DNA of 64,000 nt from Lumbricus terrestris (taxonomy: Eukaryota > Annelida > Clitellata > Crassiclitellata > Lumbricidae): contig OX457038.1 in the NCBI GenBank assembly GCA_949752735.1, positions 20,134,012-20,198,011 on the forward strand, given 5' to 3'. The position numbers and the translations under genes are program-made. The notes under the pieces were generated by a model. That model was not told the origin of the DNA, did not search any database, and was given only the letters and a program-made list of their open reading frames with translations. Positions 46,078 to 58,601 of this stretch are shown here, one piece after another (the stretch's first letter is position 1; each line of letters opens with the position of its first letter).

Positions 46078-46276
46078 TGTTATAGCGCCCCTTCAAGCTC
46101 TCTTCTACTCAGAGGCGCTCCCGAATGCAGAGCGGACACTGCATCGGAGTTTCACGCCGAAGCGCTGAGCAATTGCGAGTGAAGGACTTGCCCAAGGTCC
46201 TTACGCGGCGAGGTGGATTCGAACCTCGAACCTTCCGGCTTCAAGGCAACGACGCCACCACTACACCACCGCGCTT
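46078..46276 (-). mobile_element. tRNA-derived SINE with LINE-type tail
   Basis: The minus strand starts GCGGTGGTGTAGTGGTGGCG (A box TAGTGGTGGCG) and has an intact B box GGTTCGAATCC about 45 bp on. Then comes the core AAGGACCTTGGGCAAGTCCT and CGCTTCGGCGTGAAACTCCG. It ends in GGGAGCGCCTCTGAGTAG, then TTGAAGGGGCGCTATA. That last block matches the 3' tail of the LINE at 940-1014, including both hairpin arms (46084-46089 and 46114-46119). It is the most complete SINE of the window and has intact promoter boxes. Confidence 0.85.
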
Positions 46277-46291
46277 CTAAATAATACCCAG

Positions 46292-46920
46292 CATAGCTCG
46301 AGGGTACGCGTACAATAAAATAGAATACGTTAAAATACGTACGTACCTTTCAAAAATACAATACGCGTATGGTATGTACCATATACGAAACAATTTTATG
46401 GCTTACTCGGCGACCCATAGTCTACATGTACGTATAATCTGCATGACGTCAACAGTATACGTCATCGAAATCGGTATTTCCGGTAGCGTAGCATTAAATT
46501 TAATTCGATAAATTCTTCTGTTATATTTAATTGAATGTAACTGTTCAACCTTTTCCTTAATTGGAACTGGACTTTTAAGTGCTGCAGCAGAACTGAAACG
46601 ACTAACTGACAGTAATTAGTGCATTATGTGCAATTTAAGCTGGATAAACATACATGTAGACCTACAATATAGCATTGCAGCAAGTCACTACGCTGTGTAC
46701 TTGGCTGTGATTGTTTGCTTAAATTAAATTGAACATTCTATAATGAGCAATGATGAGGCTATAACGTATTTTATTATTGTTTACGTATCCTAAAATAGGG
46801 TGCGTAAAAATACGTACGTACCTTTCTGTTTACGTAGATCTATCCTAAAATAGGGTGCGTAAAAATACGTACGTACCTATCACAAAATAGAATACGTATA
46901 GTACGTATCCTCGAGCTTTG
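46292..46920. mobile_element. TIR element, CATAGCTCGAGG ends, 8-bp duplication
   Basis: CATAGCTCGAGGGTACG at the left and CGTATCCTCGAGCTTTG at the right. Flanks ATACCCAG (46284-46291) and ATACTCAG (46921-46928) match at 7 of 8. The subterminal regions carry several copies of AATACGTACGTACCT. No coding frame. It lies 15 bp from the SINE head. Confidence 0.75.
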
Positions 46921-47039
46921 ATACTCAGCATAACACTTTTTACTGTGCTTATAAGTGAAGATAACTATGGAGGGATGAAGTGTGATCAAAAGTAACATAC
47001 TAAGTATTATTATAATAAACTATCCAAGAGAGGATCTAT

Positions 47040-47916
47040 ATAGCTTCACATAACCTTGCATAGAAAAGCTTGGGATCAAGCGCGGCTGGAGGCATCTGCT
47101 GAAGTCGTCCAATTTCGCTTCCTCGTCAGAAAATACATGTAGCCTACAGATAAAAAATTATAGTAACATAATAGTATACTGTAGCCTACACCTACAATGC
47201 TCACCGACATTCGTATAAAGACTGGTGGCATTTAGGCTGAAATTCTCCGACAAAAGGATGGCCATGGATTTTGGACAGTAATTATAGTTGACATCGTTCT
47301 GTCCTACGTATAGCCTACCCTTTTGATTACAAATAAAATTGACAAGAATGAATAATCTATTTTTATGCCCATTATGGGATGTCGATTGTAAAAAGTCTTG
47401 AATTGTGATCTGTACGTCAGACAGTTCACATGACCACATTCACTTAAGTAACGCAAAAGGTGTACTGTATAACATTAATGGAGGCCATTACCCGATGGTG
47501 ATGTATAAAAACTTAAAATTAATATTTATCCGTGCGGATAATCAGGTGCAAAAGTGCAAATTACCAAGTAGACTATTTACATAAAAAGCGATCAAACCTT
47601 CGTAATTGTCATCGCAAACTTTAAATCTCTAAAGCGCTTCTCTGAAGGTGTTAAGCGCATGGCGGTCACCTTTGCATGAACAAGAAAGAAGAACACAGAT
47701 AAAATGAAAAACAATGAATCACTAAATAATAATGTGTTTTTTATTATGTTAATGTTAGTCGTTATCCCTAATTGAAATTTTTATAGCGCCTCATTTCAAA
47801 AGCAAACTTATTCTTTGCAATAGTTTATTTAAGCTTATAGGGTCAAATGTCATTGAGGGGTGGGTTGTTATCGTTTGAATGCACAGAAAACAAGAACACT
47901 ATATTGTAACAATTTC
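47040..47916. other. Intergenic, no feature seen
   Basis: A short TTTATAGCGCCTCATTTC at 47780 may be a last trace of a LINE tail. Nothing else. Confidence 0.4.
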
Positions 47917-47937
47917 TATTCCACACTCGGTTCTCAC

Positions 47938-48286
47938 GCAACAGCCCACGCAACCAACGCCATCCCGACAACAGTTAATAAATAGCAGAGGACCCAGCTG
48001 CCTCAAAGCGACCACATGTGGCAGTGATTGCAGCACACCATAATGCTGCTATGTCCCACCAAGTAGTCCGTCATTGATACAACAGAGGATGACGCACTTC
48101 CTGGCATTCAACGAACCGCAGGGTGCATGCTGAGTATATATACATTCAGTCGTAGTAAGTTGGCGGTCGGTAGATTAAAGTTCCCGCAGTGACTAACCAT
48201 CGAGGAGGTCACTTCAAAGACTGACGTCAGTCGCTCGCCTTCGAGACGAAAATACCCGACAGCAGACGACCAGTATTATATATATA
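47938..48286 (+). mobile_element. Retroposon-like insertion flanked by 21-bp direct repeats
   Basis: TATTCCACACTCGGTTCTCAC at 47917-47937 recurs with one mismatch at 48287-48307. The 349 bp between end in an AT-rich TATATATA tail. Such a layout (long direct repeat plus terminal simple tail) is typical of target-primed insertion. No tRNA-like boxes or known protein are visible. Confidence 0.45.
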
Positions 48287-48307
48287 TATTCCACACTCGA
48301 TTCTCAC

Positions 48308-49690
48308 AATGGGAGGCAGAAGTGACAAAGGCCAAAAAAACGACTTGCAAACAAAATACATTCTAAGCGTACAAAATACGTTACACAAGCAGAAAAGAAT
48401 TTCGCTACACAAAATTAACAACAGTATTTTATAACAAGTTAGAATTTTCTGAGCCAAGTGAGCACAAGATCAATGATTAGAAGCGATAGAGAATTCGAAC
48501 GGCGGTTACTGACATGCGTAGAATTTCGGTACGAATGCACTTATACAGGCATGGCTATGATTGCATCCTTGCAGGTGGTTCACCCTGGCCCAAGGTAAGT
48601 TAACATCGACGTTTAGCTTAAGCAGTTACAGCGGGAAGGGTGGCATTGCTGAAGCGCCCAGCCAGATCATCGTTTCTTAGCCTGCATGTGCGAGTGCAAC
48701 TTTGTCCAGGGTAGAAGTGAAGTGAACGTCCTTCGAGATATAGATCTCTTCTGCGAAAATATTACTGACAACTCTTTATATGTTGATACGCTACGATAAT
48801 GCAATGCAATCACAGAAGGAAAACACGCAGCATATATCTTAGCGGAATCCACTCAGCTATATAGATGCAAATGCATTTACATGTATACGGCGCCCGTATA
48901 CGGACTGCATAGTGCATAATACTATGCGTCCGGAGTAGGTGCTATAGTGGCGCCTGCGTTAACCTTGACATGACCAAGGCAATTGCCTTGATTTCATCAA
49001 ATAAAGGAGATTTACGTTAAACCCTTTGACCAATCTGTGTATGCACTCATTCGGGAAAAACTGGGGTTAAATCACGGGGACCATAATCACTGTTTAAAAT
49101 ATAGTCAGAGTTGTATAATACGAAATTGGCTTAGGTCTGCCTAATTATATCAACGTACAACATTACATCCGATGTATACTGCATGTATTGACTTTGGTCC
49201 TGCAGCCTCATGTATTGCTTTTCTTATTGTCATGTATACATTCTTTGTTCAAAAGTTGTCTCTTTTCTTCAGACCCGTTGCTTGAAGATTTCTGCTTACC
49301 TCTTTTCAGCAGATGATTCCCCGAGGTCTGGATGTAGTATCTATCATTATTATTGCATAAAAAGATCGTTTTACCTATTAATGTTCTCTACATAGGCGTT
49401 TATGTGATCTCCTCTAAAAATAGTATAGACTACACATCATTTTTCATCAATGCATCGCTTAAGGCCAATGACGCAAGAGCTCTTGTTACTCTCCACTTCA
49501 TGTTATTTCGCTTTAAGTGCATCAGTCTATAAAAATCGATTAGCCTCTGGTCATTTGAAATCATCCTTTAAACGTGTACAGTCAAGTCCTCTGCTCTTGA
49601 TGTTAACTCATGCTACTTAACTCCACAAGCACAGCTCCTGATCGCACATTGCACCTGATGGAAAAATCCGCTTAGAAGTCTAGACAAGTT
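48308..49690. other. Intergenic, no feature seen
   Basis: No gene, terminal repeats or long tandem repeats recognised. Confidence 0.5.
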
Positions 49691-49739
49691 TCGCTCAATG
49701 ATTCTAGCAGTATAGGCCTACAGCAAGATGGACTGGAAA

Positions 49740-50110
49740 TAGCAAAATCGAGAAATTCAAACATAATTTATTTCGAGATTTTTACTTGAATAAACCGGAC
49801 GAAAAAGTTACGTTGATGATACTCCCGAAAGTTTATGACTTGTACTATTTGTCTATCGTCGTCCTTATGTACAAATTTGGAAATAATCTCTTACCCCCCA
49901 TATTTAAAAATTATTTTATGACAGTGGCTCAATTTCACTCGTTTAATACTCGTGGATCGAGTAAATATTTTGTTCCTTTTGCACGTACCACCTGTCGCTT
50001 TAATAGCTTCCGAATTCTAGGTCCCCGTTTATGGATGATGTGAAGAGGGAAAATAGTGTATGTGCCTTCAAGAAAAATGTTAAAAAGACTTTGTTTTCAA
50101 ACTATTGCAT
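49740..50110 (+). pseudogene. LINE reverse-transcriptase C-terminal fragment
   Basis: The + frame 49786-50043 reads LPKVYDLYYLSIVVLMYKFG, LLPPIFKNYF, then HSFNTRGSSKYFVPFARTTC and FRILGPRLW. This fits the C-terminal region of LINE polymerases (LMYK....LP..F...F.....H.YNTR...; ARTN....S.R..GP..WN). The frame stops after LWMM and the last part (FKKNVKKTLF) is in another frame. An AT-rich 3' region with ATT repeats runs to about 50600 and includes AATAAA at 50582. The N-terminal polymerase core is missing. Confidence 0.8.
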
Positions 50111-50643
50111 ATGTTGATTAACTTTGGTCTTTCTTTATACCTGCATTTATCTTGCAGCAATCTAGACACTGTATGTTAGTATCCTGACTGTTTATTATGA
50201 TGTTTCCGAGTCTCTAATCCTTTGCAGACTGTGAGGATTTACTGCTGCAATAATATGCTGTTTCTATTATTTATTATTATTATTATTTTAGTATTATTAT
50301 TATTACCATTTATTAATATGATTTATTAATATGATTTAATATTACAACTTTATTATTATTATTATTATCATTATTGCATTGTATGTTTATCCCTATTACT
50401 TTCAGTTATGTTCTAATTAATTAAGTATTAATTAAGTCTTAGTTAAGTATTAATACTGACTTGCACTAAAATAGTCTTGGAGCTAGGGGTCAGGGTTATA
50501 TAAGCTGTTAGCTTTTTCCTGATTCCTTTTGCACTATGTTTATTGAGGCTTGTTTATACTATTTGACTTGTGTGTGTGTGCAATAAACAAGTTCATGAAT
50601 AATTCTTAGATAGGCTTACGTGGCTGATATATATATATATATA

Positions 50644-51270
50644 CACTGTGCCCCATAAAAAACACACCAAAAAACTTTGTCATGAAACGCATGTAAGTCT
50701 AATGTTAAATAAGAAAAAGTAATGTTTCATTTAAGAAGATGTTCGAAGTGATGTCCCTTCGCTTGAACGCAGGCTCTCAGCCTTGGCCGCCACTGTTCAA
50801 TAGCTTTGTCAATGACAATCTGCTTCAACTGTGCCCACACAACGATGAGGCGCTCCTTCAACTCGTCGATGTCCCGTATTGCTGTCTGGTAGACGCGTTC
50901 CTGTATTAGACCCCAAATTCTGTAGTCAACAGGATTGAGGTCTGGTGAGTTTGCTGGCCAGAGTTCCGGTCCAATGAAGCTTGGTGTTTCACGTCGCAGC
51001 AACGCAATGGTGTCCTTTGCGCGATGTGCTGGGGCGCTGTCCTGCTGGAGAATGAATAAGTCGCTTGACATCCTCCTGATCGCTGGCAACATCTGCTCCA
51101 TCAACAGGATATTCCTGTAATATTCGCCGTTGACCTTCACCCCAGGTTCCACGAAGAACAATTCCGTGCACCCGATTTGAGAAACAACGTACAAACTTTT
51201 ATTACAATTGGCTTAGTTTTATAGAAGATTTTTGAAAAGTTTTTTGGTGTTTTTTTATGGGGCACAGTGT
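50644..51270 (-). mobile_element. Internally deleted mariner-like element (DD37D type)
   Basis: CACTGTGCCCCATAAAAAAC at the left and GTTTTTTTATGGGGCACAGTG-like sequence at the right are inverted copies. TA lies outside at both ends. The 627 bp hold only the C-terminal part of a transposase on the minus strand. The N-terminal DNA-binding domain and first catalytic Asp region are lost, so it cannot move on its own. Confidence 0.85.
50727..51194 (-). pseudogene. Mariner-like transposase, C-terminal 155 aa
   Basis: The frame is open. Second catalytic block LQQDSAPAH and third block WPANSPDLNPVDY are both intact. The spacing from the Asp of QQD to the Asp of PVDY is 37 residues (counted by eye), i.e. 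a DD37D signature. The reading ends FEHLLK and then a stop. The annotated Met is internal; the family's full length is about 330-350 aa, so roughly the first half is missing. Known DD37D elements include the maT-type group of Tc1/mariner. The clade call is an inference. Confidence 0.85.
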
Positions 51271-51272
51271 AT

Positions 51273-52880
51273 ATAGACTATAGGTACTTCTGTCCGTCAT
51301 ATTCATCCAGAACCAAACTATAGGCTAGAACACTTGGGATACCTCTTGACAGTAATCTGACCATTGGACTGTTGAAGAATTTGAAAAAAGGGACAAACTA
51401 GTAAGTCTTCCACCAAGAACTCCTTTACATACATTGTATCTTCAATTGTACTCTTTAATCCCTCTCCCTCCGCATATGAGCCACGATGTATACAGGTGTA
51501 ATGGGTTCTGGCGCATGTTTTCAATTTTATACAGCCCCCCCCTCAAGAGATGGAACCAAATGCCAATGTTTATCTGATGATAGAACTCTTCATCACTTCA
51601 ATAAACGACCCAAAACTCATTCTCTCACGTACAGGGTTTCAAACATCCGGATATAAAGCTTGACGAATGCCTCTTCCACACGCACACCTGTGGTGGCACC
51701 GTCGCACTCACCTGCATCACGTTGCATGGTACGACTTACTTCATCGTCCATCAGTTGGGACTCCTGGGTAAGGCATCATCGAGTGCTGTGTACTTGTTAT
51801 CACTCATCCAGTGTTTAATCTGGTTTTGGGGAGGGAAATAAAGAATTCAAGGTTTCTATTTAAAAATTATTGGGGATCAGCGAGCGTCCGACGTCGGCGA
51901 GGCCGTTAGCGACCAGCAGGAAGAGAAATTTCTGAATTTTCAAATTGCAGTGACAGCATTTTAAGCCATTACCTGAACAAAATTGCTCTGATATTTCCTT
52001 GCTGATGACAGTGGCCTAAGACTTAAATAAGTAGGCCTATACATACATTGGGAACAATTTTTGTTAGTTTCCTCGATTTAATGGTAGCATTCCAAGACGT
52101 CATGTGAACGAAATTACTCTATTATTTAAGTGGTGATAAAAACGAGTGGTTTAAGATTTAAATCAATATAATTGTAAGCAAAATAATAATTTCTTTTTAT
52201 GTCGAGTTCAGCAACTCAGTTTTGATGCTGTACTTATTATAACGAATATCTGCAGACAAGAGTGTAATTATATACACGTAACTTTCTAGCATTGGAATCA
52301 GCATATCCCTGTTGCCAAAAATTGTCATGAATTGCTGACCAGGGCACGATTAGCAGAATTTGTTACACATGGAGCACAGACCAATCAAGAACTAATAAAC
52401 TACCAACATTTGGAAGTCATGTAGTAATGATATTGCTTTACTAAGTGTTCAAGGAACAAACCATTTGAATTTTGACGGTTAGAAATTTGAATGATTGCAC
52501 TGGAGAGATGCCATTAATTTTAGTTATAAAGAAATAGCACTTGTAAAAAATTAAGTTAACAGCAAGTTATAGGCCTACTCGTTATATAAATAATTATTAC
52601 AGAATCATAATATATGATAGCATCAGATAATAACATTATAATCATATGATAGTGAATGATATCACGGTATATTAGTATGTTAGAAGAGTTAATTAATTAT
52701 CTATACAGCAGCCAAACACTAATAATTATCATTTTATCAAAAGATTTTCGAGGGGAGCGGAAATGCCATTTCTGTCGTTTTAGTTATGCAAAAATAGCAT
52801 TTGTACAAATACTAAGAGTAGGCCGAAATAATACTCGATATAATATCATAGTTTCAACTATTTAATAATAGCATGAGCAC
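51273..52880. other. Intergenic, no feature seen
   Basis: AT-rich. The 68-aa minus ORF at 51318-51524 has no recognised family. Confidence 0.5.
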
Positions 52881-52882
52881 AG

Positions 52883-53355
<473 letters not shown>

Positions 53356-53469
53356 CCGGAAATCGTGACGAACATTGCTGTTACGCAGGCAGAGAACAAC
53401 AGAAGAAGAAGAAGAATATCACGATCTAAACCTATAAAAGAGAAAATGTAACTATATATGGGAACAAAA

Positions 53470-54148
53470 ATCTTCTGATCCACTCGACCGATTTTCCCCA
53501 ATATTTACAAAAATACTTTTTAGCACCTCATAACAAACCTAAAGGGGTTCGCTATCCAAAAATCTTACCTTTTCCAGAGTTTGAAACATTTAATTTTCTA
53601 TCCGAATGCTGACGCTGTGTTTAAGTCTTAAGACGCCATTTGCTTTCAACCATCATTTTCAACAAACATTGAAACCATTGATGATATATTGATGATTGAA
53701 ACCAATGCATTAATGACGTCATGGCCGACCTTAATCTTATTGCGCGTTAGACCGTTAACTAATATCCTACTGTGTCGTATGTATCAGTATTTAAGACGCA
53801 ATAATTTTCGACGATCGATTTTCAGCGAACCAATAGATTTTTAACCTCATTTATCGCCGAGGGCAGATCTTTTGTCACGCGGTTTCGCAAAAATGCTGGC
53901 TATAGCGTAAACATGGACGGGTGGGAGCTGGGTTAGACCTAAAACCTAAATTTCACGGGCAACGCAGGGCACCCCAGGATGGGACCGGGTTGGAGCCGAT
54001 GTAAGGCGAGGTGAGAAGGGCGGCGCGGGAGCGGGGTCAGGCGTAGCGGGGGACGAAAACCGAAATTTCCCGGGTGTGGGTGCGGGGTCAGACGTGGCTG
54101 GGAACTAAAAACCGAAATTTCCCGGGCAACGCCGGTTAATTCATCTAG
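53470..54148 (+). mobile_element. Possible Helitron-like non-autonomous element
   Basis: The candidate begins A|TCTTCTGATCC and ends with a CCGG-GCAACG-CCGG short hairpin (54122-54135) followed 9 bp later by CTAG|T (54145-54148). 5' TC, 3' CTRR after a hairpin and insertion between A and T are Helitron hallmarks. The 3' part has three repeats of ACCGAAATTTCCCGGG-like sequence (53940, 54058, 54110). No Rep/helicase is present. Both ends are inferred from short motifs only. Confidence 0.4.
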
Positions 54149-54632
54149 TATATTATATATTATAAACAGTTCGCGTCATACAAAAATGTCAACGACAATT
54201 AAAAACAATTGTCATTCTGCATGAAATTCCATTTCCGGGGAGCTTCCCTCTGAAGATGCCTGGATCAAACACTGTCACTCATCCATTATCAATATCACTT
54301 GGTTCAGTGAATCGGAACATGAATGAGACTATAGTTTTATGTGGATGGTATATAGCCAATTAGTTATGCTCATGGTGTGTGTGCACCTGTTACCGTTGAC
54401 TGTTCCTTGCTTTGATTGCTGATGACATTCACTTCGATTAATTAAATTTTGCATCATGTAGCTGGAAGCGCAGATGGCGCCACGTAAGATGTTCCTTGCA
54501 ATAACAATAATGATGGCATCTAACTGCTTTTCATCAGGCGACTGGTTAGCATGCACGCCTCAGGAATGATATCGCCTCTCAACGAGGTTTCTTTATAGAC
54601 TATATATTTAAATATTTACCCTAAATATTTCT

Positions 54633-54633
<1 letters not shown>

Positions 54634-54712
<79 letters not shown>
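54634..54712. repeat. (AAT)n microsatellite
   Basis: About 26 ATA/TAA units. Confidence 0.97.
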
Positions 54713-54713
<1 letters not shown>

Positions 54714-55178
54714 TAGGAAATCAGGATCTTCACAAAGCGCTGACAAAGAACAATTGACGACGCATCAGCATTGTATGTAGCGTATACATTTGTAGGCCTA
54801 CACATAATTATTTAGATCTAATCGTATGATGCCTCTTGAATCTCCACTGCAGCCTATAGCCTAAAGTGCTGGAACGTGCCTGCCTCATGGACATAAATCG
54901 ATCAACGCCTTTTCAAAAGAAACTGATCGGCGACGTTGTAGAACTTACAATTCCAGCTCAAACCAAGCAGATTGATATAATTTTCTGATGTTTTCAAGTG
55001 GTTACGGAAGAGAGAGAGAGAGACAGAGAGCCAGAGAGAGACAGAGACAGGGAGAGAGACAGAGAGAGACGGAGAAGGACCAAGAACCGCGTGATTATTT
55101 GATAAAAGGCAACTTGTTTCAAAGTTGGCCAAAGCCACAGCGAAGATTCCATGCACAAAGTTCTGAATGAGATACAAC

Positions 55179-55315
55179 AAGGTCACCGGCGGGACAACCA
55201 GGTCACCCGAGGGGCAGCCAGGCCATCCGAAGGGCAGTCAGGCCACAAGAGGAGCAGTCAGGTCACCGGAGGGACAGCCAGATCACAGGAAGCAGAGCAG
55301 CCAGGTCGCTTTGAG
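55179..55315. repeat. 20-bp minisatellite, about 7 units
   Basis: Unit GGTCACCGGAGGGACAGCCA with substitutions. A short (GA)n run lies upstream at 55009-55070. Confidence 0.85.
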
Positions 55316-55439
55316 CAGCAGAGCGAAAGAGTTCGCTGAATTATAGCTGAGACTGATAAATATAATTGTAAGATTAGACCATTAGATGGAGCGCTTCTAT
55401 CTCGCAACTGCGCATTAGCATGAAGTACGTACTACGGAT

Positions 55440-55568
55440 GGAAAAAGAACGAGAGGCAGACCAAGACAAAAACTGTTAGACTGGATGATGAAAGATGGCT
55501 ACCAGAAGCTGAAAATGAAAGCGCAGAACAGAGAAGATTGGAGACGTCAAACATTCGAACCTGCCTAA
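55440..55568 (+). pseudogene. LINE C-terminal fragment with GAA tail
   Basis: The open frame reads [20 protein letters not shown] and then [20 protein letters not shown] before PA and a stop. This is the GRPR...LD....Y..L...A..R..WR end of RTE/Jockey-like LINE polymerases. A GAAGAAGAAGAAG tail starts 14 bp after the stop. Only 43 codons survive. It is less decayed than the fragment at 52883 and of a related type. Confidence 0.75.
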
Positions 55569-55599
55569 GGGCAGAGCACGAAAAGAAGAAGAAGAAGAC

Positions 55600-58500
55600 G
55601 TACTACGCAAACTGGATGCATTTTTAAAGGCCACTACCGCAGTTCATTGCGCATAAAACTAGATAGGTGTATAAACTTATTATAGTCTGTATATTGCAGC
55701 ATGTCATGCGGGCTATAGTAAGATCTGCACAATAGCATTGTCATATTCATCCCGTTCTGCGTATAAATGCCTGCATCAGCATTTCTAAGCGATGCCCGGA
55801 TTGTTAGATCTTGATGGATCGATGATGGTGGTATAGACTATAGAAGAAGGACGGTGAACAATGAACATGCGGGTCTTCACAGTTCAGTTCCCATGCAGTC
55901 CAATGACGTAGGAACCCACGAGGCAGAGTAGCATTCAATTGATAGAAGTTGTTGTTTATCTCAGATTTTTTAAAGTTCGTATATCTCCTTCGCCGTTGCT
56001 CCGACGACGATATCTCCGTCACAGAGGAGAGGTTACGTGAAGCAGCCATAAAGTAATCTGATCAAACAGAAGCACAAAGCGTGAGAGGTCGCTGCTCGAC
56101 TGTGCCGTTTATAGTTCGTAGATCGGTAAGGCACCGTCCCACGGGACAGGCGTCCATTCGAATGGTGTGCGATAGCAATTCATGCGATGGAACATTCAGT
56201 GGAAATTGATTGTAACCAATGATCAAATTGATCAAGTTACGCGATGGATGATAAAAACAACACCCGAACAGAAAAACGACTACAGATAATAACAGAAATT
56301 GATATGTTTCACTCTACGCGCTACAACAACTACCCTTTATCGTTAAATATTTTTATTATTTATTAAATGTTGATTTGCATCTTCTATCGTTTCGATGTTC
56401 AATCAGCAGATGGCATTTCTCCCCACAATCAGATTGATAAAAAGAAATATGTACATAGTACATTGTACAGTCATTATTTAAAATACTATTTGCTGGAAGT
56501 AAATCGATAAATTTAAAGTTTCTGGTCGAAACGTAGGCTTACCATCAGTTTGTTGATTGTCTTGTGGTAAAGTTTGCAAATTTTATCTAGCCCTAATTAT
56601 TATCCACAAAACCTGATAATCAACGATCAAACCAGTTAACGTTCAGAAACAATATCCAAAAAACTGCTTCTCTGTAAGATTCAATTTCGAATAGAGAGAT
56701 AAAATGCAGAAATATAAAACCCATCAGCCAAGAATGACGGTGAACTATTCAACTATATACCTGTAGATGTAGATAGGGTTGAAGCAATCCTCACATTGTC
56801 TCTTTAACTCAAGTCTTTTAAACTAATTAGGGCTGTAAAGTCAAATCTGCAACAATGATATCGATCTTGAAATTGGATACTTCTTCGCGCGTCAGTGAAG
56901 TCAATAATAAAAAAGATTTAAATAAAAAGAATAAGGCAACTATATAATTTGTTAATTCTATATACCTCATGCGTTATTTACGTAAAGTTTCGCAGTCATT
57001 TTTTGTAGGTCATCCAAGTTCGAGAGTGGTGAGGCGATAAAGAAAACGTGGAAATGAAAGAAGAGTCGACGACCGTTGCCCTCAAGTTTCTGTGATCAGT
57101 TGATGTAAGCTTAGCAGGTGAATGAAGATCAGAGGTCTAGAAGGAGGAGAGGAGGAGGACTGTCTTTTATCTGCCTGCTGCAGTCGTGTCTCTGGCAGCA
57201 ATTAGATCTATAAGACCAATCGCTACGAATGCGAGGAAAGACTTCTTTGACTAACGTGCGCATACATACACACGCAGCAACACTAATTGGCTTAATATCG
57301 GCGCTGTTCTGAATTTCTTAAGATTACTAATACGAACTGATTAATCGATTAAGCCAAATCGGAGTCGCTTAAGCGTTAGCATGAAACTATATCGACAACA
57401 GGAAAATTAGCAATAATAGAAAAATAAGAGCAATAATGATGGCTTTTCCGGTGCAGGCTGTTGAGAAGAAAAGGTTAGAATAAATGCTATAGGTCTATTT
57501 TATTTATGTGCTGCCTGAGTAAGGTAAACCTATAAGTTTAAAAAACTTTATTGTCGTATTTTGGAACATCGTCTTAGGACAAGAGCCACGATTTCATTTC
57601 GTTCACATCAGCAATATAATGTGATCCGTCATTCCAGATCTCTGGTTGACATTTTCGAATGAATTATTGGTCGCACACAGATACCGACAATGCACGAGTC
57701 ACAGCCCACAACCAACCATGGAGATAGAATGACAACAATACATCTCAATTCGTGACATATCGATTCGCTTGGCATGCAGTCGCAACCCTATGAAACTCGT
57801 TCGTGCTTGTAACAGATTGTCGCTGGCACCTGTTGTGACCGGCGTCATTCACGCGAGATGCAGTTGTGAGGAGCGATCCACTCGCGCAACGAATGAGACA
57901 GAAGGCAGAAAAACCGTTCGCAGAATAATCTGTGAATGAAACGAATCGCTTGAATGCTGATCGATGGCATCGACCTGACAGCAGTCGATTACACTTTGAA
58001 GAATCACCAATCGCTTGCCTTCGTATACTGCTTATCACAGGACAAAAGTGCCTCTAGACACGAAGCACGAACAAAAACGTCGGCCGTTGTACTACTCGCC
58101 AGTTATCCGAATACAAGGGATTTTAAAAAGGTGTAATCCTGTTGCTGTCACTTCAACGCACGTTCGCGTCTGTGCTGCAGTCGATGTTCGCTGCGCTCTG
58201 AAGACGTATCTTGCTACTGCAGCGAGTCAAGTATTGCACCAACAATTCTAAGCAACGCTTTAAACTTACCCGATAAAAAGTTTGCGTCGCTTAATTGATT
58301 CTGGCTAAAAAGATACCTGTAGGCCAATGCAGGTGAAACCGTTTCCACATACAAGCCGCATTAAAATCTTCGCTTTAAACTTACCAACGCACATCAATAA
58401 TTTTTATTTTTATTTAGCCCCATCTCTTGGAATTGTTGTGAAATGATTCACTGACTGATTCGCAGTTGGGTTCGATCTTCATGACTTGATAGACTGGTTT

Positions 58501-58600
58501 CCACCTGCACACAGTTGCCTAGGAACACCTTTTTTGTCACGGATTGATATGGTCCCGGTCGACTACAAATGTGTCTGACTGAGATCACTAAGTAACCAGA
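55600..58600. other. Upstream region of the receptor gene, repeat-poor
   Basis: No repeats, element ends or coding motifs recognised in 3 kb. The receptor ORF is open from 58602, and no TATA box or splice-acceptor pattern at its 5' side could be assigned with confidence. Any upstream non-coding exon would lie here. Confidence 0.4.
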
Positions 58601-58601
58601 C

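Noticed and set aside
46200..46276. Functional tRNA gene
   Set aside because: The promoter boxes are intact, but a shared SINE core and LINE-type tail follow and no acceptor stem pairs. It is a SINE head.
57745..58251. Short head-to-head frames upstream of the receptor
   Set aside because: No domain, no signal peptide and no splice-site context linking them to the receptor.
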